64,000 bases of DNA from Lewinellaceae bacterium (GTDB taxonomy: Bacteria; Bacteroidota; Bacteroidia; Chitinophagales; Saprospiraceae): the NCBI GenBank assembly GCA_020636275.1, contig JACJYD010000001.1, forward strand, positions 1 to 64,000. Direction: 5' to 3'. The translations under genes were made by a program, and so were the position numbers. The stretch's first letter is position 1. Every line of letters begins with the position of its first letter. The notes beneath the pieces are model-generated. The model ran no database searches. It worked only from the letters and a program-made list of their open reading frames with translations, and was not told the DNA's origin. Below, in pieces: positions 19,664 through 26,465 of the stretch.

Positions 19664-20620
19664 ATGTACAAATACCTCGCTTTCTTCCTGCTTCTGGCAA
19701 CGGGATGTTTGCCCAGACCTGAAAAAACCTCCGATGAAATGAAGCACATCCAAGCTACCCTCGAATACCGCACCCCCGCCCGGCTCGGCGAAGGCGCCTT
19801 TTGGAACCACCAAACCGGCGAACTCTACTGGGTAGATATCGAAGGGAAACAGCTACACATCTATAATCCGGCCACGAAAACCGACCGCTTTTTTCCAACC
19901 CCAACCAGGGTGAGCACGGTCGTACCGGTCGATGAACAGAAAGCAGTCATTGCCCTGGAAGACGGCATTTACCTGATCAACACCCGGTCCGGAGCGATCA
20001 GCCCGTTTTGTCCGCTCGAAGCCGACCTGCTCGGTAATCGCTTCAACGATGGGAAATGCGATCCGGCCGGAAGGCTCTGGGTAGGATCGATGGACTTCGG
20101 AACGACCCATCCCACCGCCGCCCTGTACCGGGTCGATCCCGACGGTACAGCCACGAAAATGCTCGACAGCATCACCATTTCCAACGGCATCGTCTGGACT
20201 TCCGATCAAAAGACCATGTATTACATCGATACGCCGACCGGAAAAATCCGCGCCTTCGATTTTGATAATTCTTCCGGGAACATCTCTAATGAACGGGTTG
20301 CGGTGGAGGTGCCCGAAAGCCTAGGCTATCCCGACGGTATGACCATCGACGAAAACGACAAGTTATGGGTCGGCATATGGAACGGCAATTGCGTGGCACA
20401 GTTCGATCCACTGACGGGGCAACTCCTATCCAGGATTGAAGTACCTGCACATAACGTCACCGCCTGCGCCTTTGGCGGTCCCCATCTGGATACGCTGTAC
20501 ATCACCACGGCAAGCGAGGATATGACGGAGGAGGAAAAAGCTTCCTTCCCGGATGCCGGGTCGATCTTTAAGGCGGTTCCGGGAGTGAAAGGAGTCAAGA
20601 GTCCATTTTTTGGACATTAA
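19664..20620 (+). CDS. SMP-30/gluconolactonase/LRE family lipoprotein
   Basis: The product is 318 residues. A short signal with lipobox ATGC (Cys about 15) is followed by the six-bladed propeller of the SMP-30 family. The metal ligands expected in the family are visible in ARLGEGAFW (Glu), ITISNGIVW (Asn) and GYPDGMTID (Asp); RFNDGKCDPAGRLWVGSMD is the family signature. Members hydrolyse sugar lactones or related esters with Ca2+ or Zn2+. The exact substrate is not predictable. The lipid anchor suggests a periplasmic or outer-membrane location. Its stop codon lies inside the large palindrome that separates it from the next gene. Confidence 0.9.
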   Translation: MYKYLAFFLLLATGCLPRPEKTSDEMKHIQATLEYRTPARLGEGAFWNHQTGELYWVDIEGKQLHIYNPATKTDRFFPTPTRVSTVVPVDEQKAVIALEDGIYLINTRSGAISPFCPLEADLLGNRFNDGKCDPAGRLWVGSMDFGTTHPTAALYRVDPDGTATKMLDSITISNGIVWTSDQKTMYYIDTPTGKIRAFDFDNSSGNISNERVAVEVPESLGYPDGMTIDENDKLWVGIWNGNCVAQFDPLTGQLLSRIEVPAHNVTACAFGGPHLDTLYITTASEDMTEEEKASFPDAGSIFKAVPGVKGVKSPFFGH

Positions 20621-20700
20621 GTTCTCTGACATAATTAATTTATAAACACTGCGGCCGGTGGCCGCAGTGTTTATAAATTAATTATGTCAGAGAACTTAAT
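20616..20700. repeat. Perfect palindrome with 41-bp arms and 3-nt loop
   Basis: The arms 20616-20656 and 20660-20700 are exactly complementary around the loop GGT. The outer two thirds are AT-rich (ATAATTAATTTATAAA) and the inner part is GC-rich (CACTGCGGCC). The TAA of the SMP-30 gene is within the left arm. It could act as a transcription terminator between two co-directional genes, but the arms are far longer than normal. Confidence 0.95.
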
Positions 20701-20749
20701 ACGATATTTGTAAGCAATTCTCATCTTTTAACCCCCCAATCCATCTATT

Positions 20750-23284
20750 ATGAAAAAGCTAAGTGTGGCGCTTTTATTGATCCTCCTTTCACTCCAGGCC
20801 TGGGCCCAACTACTCGGAGAGGAAGGAAAAGGCAATACATGGGCCGTCGTATATGGCATCTCCGACTACCAGGAGGTTAACGACCTCAAGTTCGCCGACC
20901 GGGATGCCTCAGCGTTTGCAAGCTACCTGACGACCTATTCCAACGTACCCGCCGACAACATCCGGTTGCGCACCAACCAGGATGCCACTACCGGGAATTT
21001 CTGGAAAGACCTGACCTGGCTAAAGGAGAAAAGCCAAAAAGGCGACCGGGCGATCATCTATTTCTCAGGCCATGGGAGTAAAGAAACACAGACCAGCCTC
21101 GGGATGGGGTTTTTGCTCACCTACAACTCCCCAAAGGGAAATTACCCGGCCGGCGCTTTCGGTATCCAGTATCTGAAAGCCATGGTCAACGATATTTCCC
21201 AGCAAGGCGCCCAGGTGCTCCTGATCACCGACGCCTGCCGCTCGGGCATGATCACCGAAAACCAGCTCCAGGGCATGGACGCAGCCACCGCCAGCCTGAA
21301 AGAACAGTTCGTCAACGAGGTCAAGATCCTCTCCTGTGAACCTGGGCAGTACTCCTGGGAAGATGCGCGCTGGGGTGGCGGACGGAGCGTATTTTCCTAT
21401 ATGCTCATTGAAGGCCTGACCGGTAAAGCCGATGCCGACGGCAACGGGGAGATCACTCTGCTGGAGATCGAGAACTACCTGGAGAGCAACGTGCCCCGGG
21501 AAGTGGCCCCTAAAAAACAAATGCCTTTTGCCGTCGGCAGTAAAGAGACGGTGATCTCTATTGTCACGCCCGGCGCCGGAAATTTGACCGTCACGAATGT
21601 TCCCGCCCAAAATGGGGGCGACCTGCAGCCCAAAAGCGCGGAGGAAGCCAGCTCCGAAGCAGCGGCCCTGGAAGAGAAATTCAAAAAAGCCATCGACGAA
21701 GGCCGGCTGCTCATGCCGATGCGCGACTGCGCCGACTACTATTACCAAAAACTCCTCGGGGAAGAAAGCGTTGCCCCGAAATATTCCGATTACAAACTCG
21801 ACCTGGCAGGAGCCTTGCAAGACGCCTCGCTGACCGCCTACAATACGTACGCAAAATCCGACTCCCTCGACCTGGCGCGAATGTACAAATCGGACGAAAA
21901 CCTCACCCTTTACCCGGCCTACCTCAAACGGGCATCCGATTTGCTGGGCAAGGACCATTACCTGTACAACACCCTGAAATCAAGAGAATTGTACTTTGAA
22001 GGGCTGCTCAAACGCCTGGAGTATTTCGAATCGGGAAAGGACAAGGAAGTCCTGAAGGAAGCCATCGCCAAACAGGAGGAATCTCTGGAGTTTGAAGGCG
22101 AACAACAAACAGCCGACGCCTACTTCGAAATGGGGGTGTTGCAGTTCGACGCAGAAGATTATTCCAATGCCCTCCTGAACTTCAAAAAAGCCATCGAGCT
22201 GGCGCCGGAATGGGCCATGCCCTACGATTACCTCGCCGGCTGCTACTTTATGTTAAAAAAATATGACGATGCCGAAACCACCATGCGAAAAGCACTGGAA
22301 GTTGCCCCTGAAGAGTTGCAGGGATACCTGAAAAGCAACCTTGCCTATGTATTGGAAGCCAAAGGCCAGACCGAAGCCGCCCAGGATCTGTACATAGAAT
22401 CCGTCGAACTGGATGGAGACGACCCTCGGCTACAGTATGAGTTGGGTATGAGCTATTACGATGAAAAAAATTATGACGAGGCCGCAAAGATCTTCCGGAA
22501 GTTGGTAGAGGGCGATCCCAATTTTCAGCCCGCCTGGCTTTCTTTGGGCATAACCCTGCGCGATGCCAAAAAATACGATGAGGCGGAGGTCGCCTTCGAT
22601 AAATTACTCGGGTTCAATCCAAACGATACGCGCTACCTCTACGAAGCCGGCGCCAACTACGTCTACAAAAATGACCTGGAAAAAGGACGGGTAACTTTGG
22701 AGAAACTGATCGGGATCGACCCCAATTATACCTATGCCTACGACTTTCTGGAGGGCATCTATGAGAAGATCGGCAATTCAGGCGAAATAGACCGGCTTGT
22801 CCAAGAGAAAAATCAGGCGAAACAGGACAAGGCCAACTTGTTGTCTCAGCTGAAAGAACAGGCTTTCGACCAGTGGAACGATTTTGCAACCACTTCCTCC
22901 ACTGAGAAGCGGGAAGGGGCGGAATCCGCCTGTCGCCAGATCCTGGAAATGAACCCTGCCGACCAGGAAACCCGCTGGTTGCTAGCCATCATCTACAACT
23001 ATTCCAACCGCTTTTTTGAGGCCCTGGATATATTGGAACCCTTAACCGAGAAAGTATCCCGGAAGGAAAATCCCTCTCTATATTATGAGATCGCTCGTGG
23101 GTATCTGGAGATCGGAGAGCCCAAATGGGCCCTGGAAGAACTCGATTTACTGATCGAAGAAGTTGGAATCGAAGAAGTCGATCCCCAGGTTTTTCTGGTG
23201 AAAAGGGACGCTTTTAACCGTTTAGGCCTTTCGAAAGAGGCCCAGGAGGCCAATGAAGAATACTATCGTTTTAAAAAAGATTGA
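20750..23284 (+). CDS. Exported caspase-family (peptidase C14-like) protein with EF-hand and TPR repeats
   Basis: The product is 844 residues. A signal peptide (MKKLSVALLLILLSLQAWA) is followed by a caspase-like p20 domain at about residues 28-270. The catalytic dyad is His108 in YFSGHG and Cys163 in LITDACRSG. A calcium-loop motif DADGNGEITLLE sits at 228-239. After a linker, residues about 300-430 are helical, and about 450-830 hold many tetratricopeptide repeats (AYFEMGVLQFDAEDYSNALL, AWLSLGITLRDAKKYDEAEV). The C-terminus has no T9SS sorting domain, so a periplasmic location is inferred. Bacterial caspase-like proteins cleave after basic or acidic residues; the target here is unknown. Terminator hairpins follow. 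Confidence 0.9.
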   Translation: MKKLSVALLLILLSLQAWAQLLGEEGKGNTWAVVYGISDYQEVNDLKFADRDASAFASYLTTYSNVPADNIRLRTNQDATTGNFWKDLTWLKEKSQKGDRAIIYFSGHGSKETQTSLGMGFLLTYNSPKGNYPAGAFGIQYLKAMVNDISQQGAQVLLITDACRSGMITENQLQGMDAATASLKEQFVNEVKILSCEPGQYSWEDARWGGGRSVFSYMLIEGLTGKADADGNGEITLLEIENYLESNVPREVAPKKQMPFAVGSKETVISIVTPGAGNLTVTNVPAQNGGDLQPKSAEEASSEAAALEEKFKKAIDEGRLLMPMRDCADYYYQKLLGEESVAPKYSDYKLDLAGALQDASLTAYNTYAKSDSLDLARMYKSDENLTLYPAYLKRASDLLGKDHYLYNTLKSRELYFEGLLKRLEYFESGKDKEVLKEAIAKQEESLEFEGEQQTADAYFEMGVLQFDAEDYSNALLNFKKAIELAPEWAMPYDYLAGCYFMLKKYDDAETTMRKALEVAPEELQGYLKSNLAYVLEAKGQTEAAQDLYIESVELDGDDPRLQYELGMSYYDEKNYDEAAKIFRKLVEGDPNFQPAWLSLGITLRDAKKYDEAEVAFDKLLGFNPNDTRYLYEAGANYVYKNDLEKGRVTLEKLIGIDPNYTYAYDFLEGIYEKIGNSGEIDRLVQEKNQAKQDKANLLSQLKEQAFDQWNDFATTSSTEKREGAESACRQILEMNPADQETRWLLAIIYNYSNRFFEALDILEPLTEKVSRKENPSLYYEIARGYLEIGEPKWALEELDLLIEEVGIEEVDPQVFLVKRDAFNRLGLSKEAQEANEEYYRFKKD

Positions 23285-23301
23285 TCTTCTCCCAAAAAGA
23301 A

Positions 23302-23332
23302 ACGGGGTCGCACTTCATTAGCGCGACCCCGT
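23302..23332 (+). terminator. Hairpin terminator after the caspase/TPR gene
   Basis: The stem ACGGGGTCGC (23302-23311) pairs exactly with GCGACCCCGT (23323-23332) around an 11-nt loop. The 3' side reads CTTCATTT, a weak T-rich tail. It lies 18 nt after the stop codon of the plus-strand gene. Confidence 0.75.
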
Positions 23333-23354
23333 CTTCATTTACATTCGTAGTGTT

Positions 23355-23403
23355 AAAAAAAAAGCCAGATTCACATCTGGCCCTTTCTACATTGCTCGCG
23401 GGA
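23355..23403 (-). terminator. Hairpin terminator unit A of the array
   Basis: On the minus strand the stem GCCAGA/TCTGGC (23364-23381) is followed by nine T (23355-23363), a classic intrinsic terminator. It is preceded by a TCCCGCGAGCAATGTAG leader shared in degenerate form with units B and C. Confidence 0.75.
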
Positions 23404-23443
23404 AAATATCTCTCATTCGTATGTTTGCGAAAAAATGGGGGGT

Positions 23444-23487
23444 AAAAAGAAGCCGGATTCACCGGCTTCCACATGTTCATGGGACTA
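23444..23487 (-). terminator. Hairpin terminator unit B of the array
   Basis: On the minus strand the stem GAAGCCGG/CCGGCTTC (23449-23469, 5-nt loop) is followed by TTTTT. The leader TAGTCCCATGAACATGTG (23470-23487) matches units A and C with a few changes. Confidence 0.78.
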
Positions 23488-23531
23488 ATTTGTTAGCAGG
23501 TTTTTTATGGGATTATAACTAGAAAGTCAGG

Positions 23532-23579
23532 AAAATGAAGCCGGACCTTTGTCCGACTTCTACTATGCTCACGGGATTA
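23532..23579 (-). terminator. Hairpin terminator unit C of the array, nearest the dockerin-like gene
   Basis: On the minus strand the stem GAAGTCGGAC/GTCCGGCTTC (23537-23560, 4-nt loop, one G-U pair) is followed by ATTTTC. The leader TAATCCCGTGAGCATAGTA lies at 23561-23579. As the first hairpin met by transcription of the minus-strand gene, it may be the main terminator. Confidence 0.72.
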
Positions 23580-23667
23580 GTATGAAAAAGGTATCGGCAT
23601 GGGATTATAAAAAGTTAAATCGGTCATGGGATTATAAGTATCGGTAAATGGGATTATTCGTTTTTTC

Positions 23668-24780
23668 CTATTGTCCGGGGCGAATGATCAGCTTTTTCAC
23701 CCATCGGCCTTTCGTCGTTTGCAATTCGAGGAAGTAAGTGCCTCCTGGCAAATCGCTGACCGGTATCGTATGTATTTCTTGCTGTCCTGCTGGAACGTAC
23801 CGTTGTACTTCCTGCCCAAGCATGTTGTAGATATTCACCCGTTCGACATTCAAGGTTCCGGTTTCCAGGATGGCCGTTTCGGATGCCGGGTTGGGATACA
23901 GATGCCATTCGGGCTCCCAAACTTCGGTCACCGGGGTCAGTTTCGCTTCAACCGTATCGAAAACCTGGATGTCGACCAACTCGTTGGTAATCACTTTGAT
24001 GTTTTCGATGCTCAGGAAGGTTTCGTATTCGACAAACTCTCCGACCACATCTTCAATGATCACGAAGGACATAATCCCCAGTGAACCGTACCCGTCGACA
24101 CCCTCCTGATTGATCCGCGTAATAGCCACATCAATTCGGCCGCCAGCGGGATCTGCGACGACAAGCGCACGACTGTCTGTCCCGTTGGGATCATACCACG
24201 GAACCACAGGTAGTTCGTAGGTCGCCTGGTCGGGTTCGATCAGATCCGGATTGAAAAGGACGGTAAAAGCAATTCCGCCGAATCCATTGACCGGCATGGA
24301 ACCGCTCCCCAGTCGCACGTCAACCAGCAACGTATCAAGGCCATAAAGCACGTCTTTGTTGCCGTATGCACCAAACTCAGGGTTCGCCCCTGGGCTTCCA
24401 CCCGAAGTGAAAATATCTTCGGCCGTATTGCCCTGGTGTTCTTGCAGGAAGTTGAGCCCAACTACATCTATGTCAAGGTCGTCAATAACGCCGTCGCCGT
24501 TGCTATCGGCGCATGCCCAGTTCACTCCGTTGGCGAATGTATCCGCCCACATCGAGTTCACAATATTCTCGGGCATCCAATTGGTGGTAGCATTCATGCG
24601 CTGAGGGCCTGTCTGTCCATAAATCGACCCTATGTACAAGACATCCAGCGCATTTGCCTGGCCACTGTTGTTAGCATCTCCGGGACGCATGACCGACTGG
24701 CTGAAAAGCCCCACGCTCGTTAGCAGTAGGATTTGTAGTGTCAGCCAACTCGTTTTCAATGGGATCATTCGTTTTTTCAT
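23668..24780 (-). CDS. Secreted dockerin-like/cohesin-like protein with T9SS type A sorting domain
   Basis: The product is 370 residues from 24780 (MKKRMIPLKTSW). A second ATG at 24768 is also possible, with AAAGG about 10 nt before it. A CAAAAGTA box on the plus strand (24794-24801, TACTTTTG on the coding strand) fits a -7 element close to either start. After the signal peptide come paired calcium loops of dockerin type (GDANNSGQANALDVLYIG and ADSNGDGVIDDLDIDVVG, residues about 35-110). A beta domain with cohesin-like phrases follows (FGGIAFTVLFNPDLI, GYGSLGIMSFVI). The C-terminal 75 residues (HLYPNPASETAIL to KKLIIRPGQ) are a type A T9SS sorting domain. It is probably an extracellular binding protein; partner unknown. 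Confidence 0.82.
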   Translation of the reverse strand: MKKRMIPLKTSWLTLQILLLTSVGLFSQSVMRPGDANNSGQANALDVLYIGSIYGQTGPQRMNATTNWMPENIVNSMWADTFANGVNWACADSNGDGVIDDLDIDVVGLNFLQEHQGNTAEDIFTSGGSPGANPEFGAYGNKDVLYGLDTLLVDVRLGSGSMPVNGFGGIAFTVLFNPDLIEPDQATYELPVVPWYDPNGTDSRALVVADPAGGRIDVAITRINQEGVDGYGSLGIMSFVIIEDVVGEFVEYETFLSIENIKVITNELVDIQVFDTVEAKLTPVTEVWEPEWHLYPNPASETAILETGTLNVERVNIYNMLGQEVQRYVPAGQQEIHTIPVSDLPGGTYFLELQTTKGRWVKKLIIRPGQ

Positions 24781-25028
24781 CCTTTCGACACTACAAAAGT
24801 AAATACTTAAACTACTCATAAAAGCTACAAATTTTCGTATTTTTCACGAACTAATCCGGACGTATCAATCGGAAATTTTTCTGCAAATTTTAATCAAAAA
24901 ACTGTAAATCAATCTTTTAAAATTTAAAAATTATAAATTTTTATAATGCGTTTGACTTAATTTTTCAATAAATTTTTTCTAAAACGGGTGGGTACAATTC
25001 CTATTTTTTCTATAAACGGGCTCCGGAA

Positions 25029-26447
25029 ATGAAAAATAGCAAACTAATCGAACTGTTGACTACCTTTTCAAACGATGAAATACAGGCGTTCGACGCTTTT
25101 ATCCGGTCGCCTTATTTCAACACCCGGGAAGACCTCATCCCCCTTTTCCAGCACTTGCGCAAACAGGCGCCCGATTTTCCGGAAAAAGCGCTCCAAAAGG
25201 AAAAGGTGTTTCGCGCTGTCTATCCCGGCGAGTCCTTCGACGAAAAGCAACTGGCCTACCGCATGAACTACCTGCTCAAATTGGGCGAACGCTTTCTAAG
25301 CATCCAATCTTTCGAACAATCGCCGGTTCAACCCCAGTTGTACCTGCTGGAGAGCCTCGTTCACCGCGAGCTCGACAAGGAGTATCAATTTGTACATAAA
25401 AAACTAATCCGTCAACTGGAAGAATCCGAAATAATGGAAAGTGAAGGGTTCTACTACCAATTCCGCGTCGGGGAGATCGGCGATCAGCATTTCGTAAAAA
25501 AAGACGAACGCCGCTACGACCCCAATCTGGAAGTTGCCGCAAACAATCTCGACCGCTTCTACTTCAGCAAAAAACTGCGCATGCTGACGGAGATGATCAA
25601 CCGCCAGCACATTTTCAATCAAACCTATAACCAAACCTTTCAGGAACTGTTGCTGGAAGGCCTCCGCGATTCCGATCTGCTCGACAATCTCCTGATCAAA
25701 GTTTATTACCACACCCTCCAAATGCTCAGCGACGCGGAAAACGCCGCACCTCAGTATGAAGAATTAAAACGCCTGTTCCAGGCCAACATCACCGTCTTTT
25801 CGGAAGCAGATAAACAAAACATCCTGTCCCACCTCCTCAATTTCTGCATCCAGCAGATCCGCGAACAAACCGACCGAAGGCCTTACATGGAAGAAGCGCT
25901 CAACCTGTACATGTTCGGCATCGAAGCCAGGATCTACCTGCCCAAGGATCAACTGTCGCCCTGGCATTTCAAGAACATCATCAAACTGGCATTTAACCTC
26001 GGTGAATTCGACTGGGCGGAAGAATTTATGTACCAATATTCTCCCAAGCTACAGGAAGCCTTCCGGGACAATGCCCTATACTACAACCTCGCCGACCTGT
26101 ACTATCAGAAAAAGAACTATGAAAAGGCGATGAAGTTTCTCAACCAGGTCGAATTCACCGACATTCACTACAATTTGAATGCCAAACTACTGTTGCTGAA
26201 GATCTATTACGAGATCGATGAAGAGGAAGCCCTGCTCTCCCTGCTGGCCTCTTTTACCATATACCTGAAACGGAATAAATACCTCTCCAACGAGCTGCGG
26301 AAAACCTATGAAAACTTTTGTAAGCTCCTCACGCGCGTCATGCGTCGCAACCCATCCAAATGGCCGGCACTCCGAAAGGATATCCTGAGTGTTTCTCCCC
26401 TCACCGACCGGAAATGGCTGCTGAATGCATTGGAGGAGATGCAGTGA
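25029..26447 (+). CDS. Conserved hypothetical all-helical protein
   Basis: The product is 472 residues without signal peptide or membrane segment. It is rich in Leu, Glu, Lys and aromatic residues, with helical repeats of TPR-like texture in the C-terminal half (ALYYNLADLYYQKKNYEKAM, KFLNQVEFTDIHYNL). The N-terminus (KLIELLTTFSNDEIQAFDAF) recalls a conserved protein I associate with Saprospiria genomes, but no function is known to me. A 240-bp AT-rich leader precedes it. It is likely monocistronic, as the next gene is convergent. Confidence 0.8.
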   Translation: MKNSKLIELLTTFSNDEIQAFDAFIRSPYFNTREDLIPLFQHLRKQAPDFPEKALQKEKVFRAVYPGESFDEKQLAYRMNYLLKLGERFLSIQSFEQSPVQPQLYLLESLVHRELDKEYQFVHKKLIRQLEESEIMESEGFYYQFRVGEIGDQHFVKKDERRYDPNLEVAANNLDRFYFSKKLRMLTEMINRQHIFNQTYNQTFQELLLEGLRDSDLLDNLLIKVYYHTLQMLSDAENAAPQYEELKRLFQANITVFSEADKQNILSHLLNFCIQQIREQTDRRPYMEEALNLYMFGIEARIYLPKDQLSPWHFKNIIKLAFNLGEFDWAEEFMYQYSPKLQEAFRDNALYYNLADLYYQKKNYEKAMKFLNQVEFTDIHYNLNAKLLLLKIYYEIDEEEALLSLLASFTIYLKRNKYLSNELRKTYENFCKLLTRVMRRNPSKWPALRKDILSVSPLTDRKWLLNALEEMQ

Positions 26448-26465
26448 ATGTGTTATTGTTGATGC

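Larger units (their letters stand above)
23285..23667. other. Repeat-rich intergenic array of hairpins and ATAATCCCAT motifs
   Basis: Between the convergent genes ending at 23284 and 23668 lie four hairpins (23302-23332, 23364-23381, 23449-23469, 23537-23560) and several copies of ATGGGATTAT (plus strand) at 23507, 23599, 23626 and 23648, with variants at 23479 and 23571. Read on the minus strand, three hairpins have the same plan: TAATCCCRTGARCAT, a GTxGAA lead, a GCCGG-type stem, then a T tract. The last three direct repeats share an ATCGGxxATGGGATTAT core spaced 22-27 bp apart. No gene is seen. Confidence 0.8.

Noticed and set aside
21065..21958. 297-codon minus-strand frame opposite the caspase/TPR gene
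   Set aside because: It is antisense to the catalytic and linker region of a recognised protein and has no domain or start signal.
23285..23667. Hairpin array considered as a CRISPR or an integron attC array
   Set aside because: Units are degenerate and irregularly spaced, with T tracts after stems; no cas or integrase gene is near.
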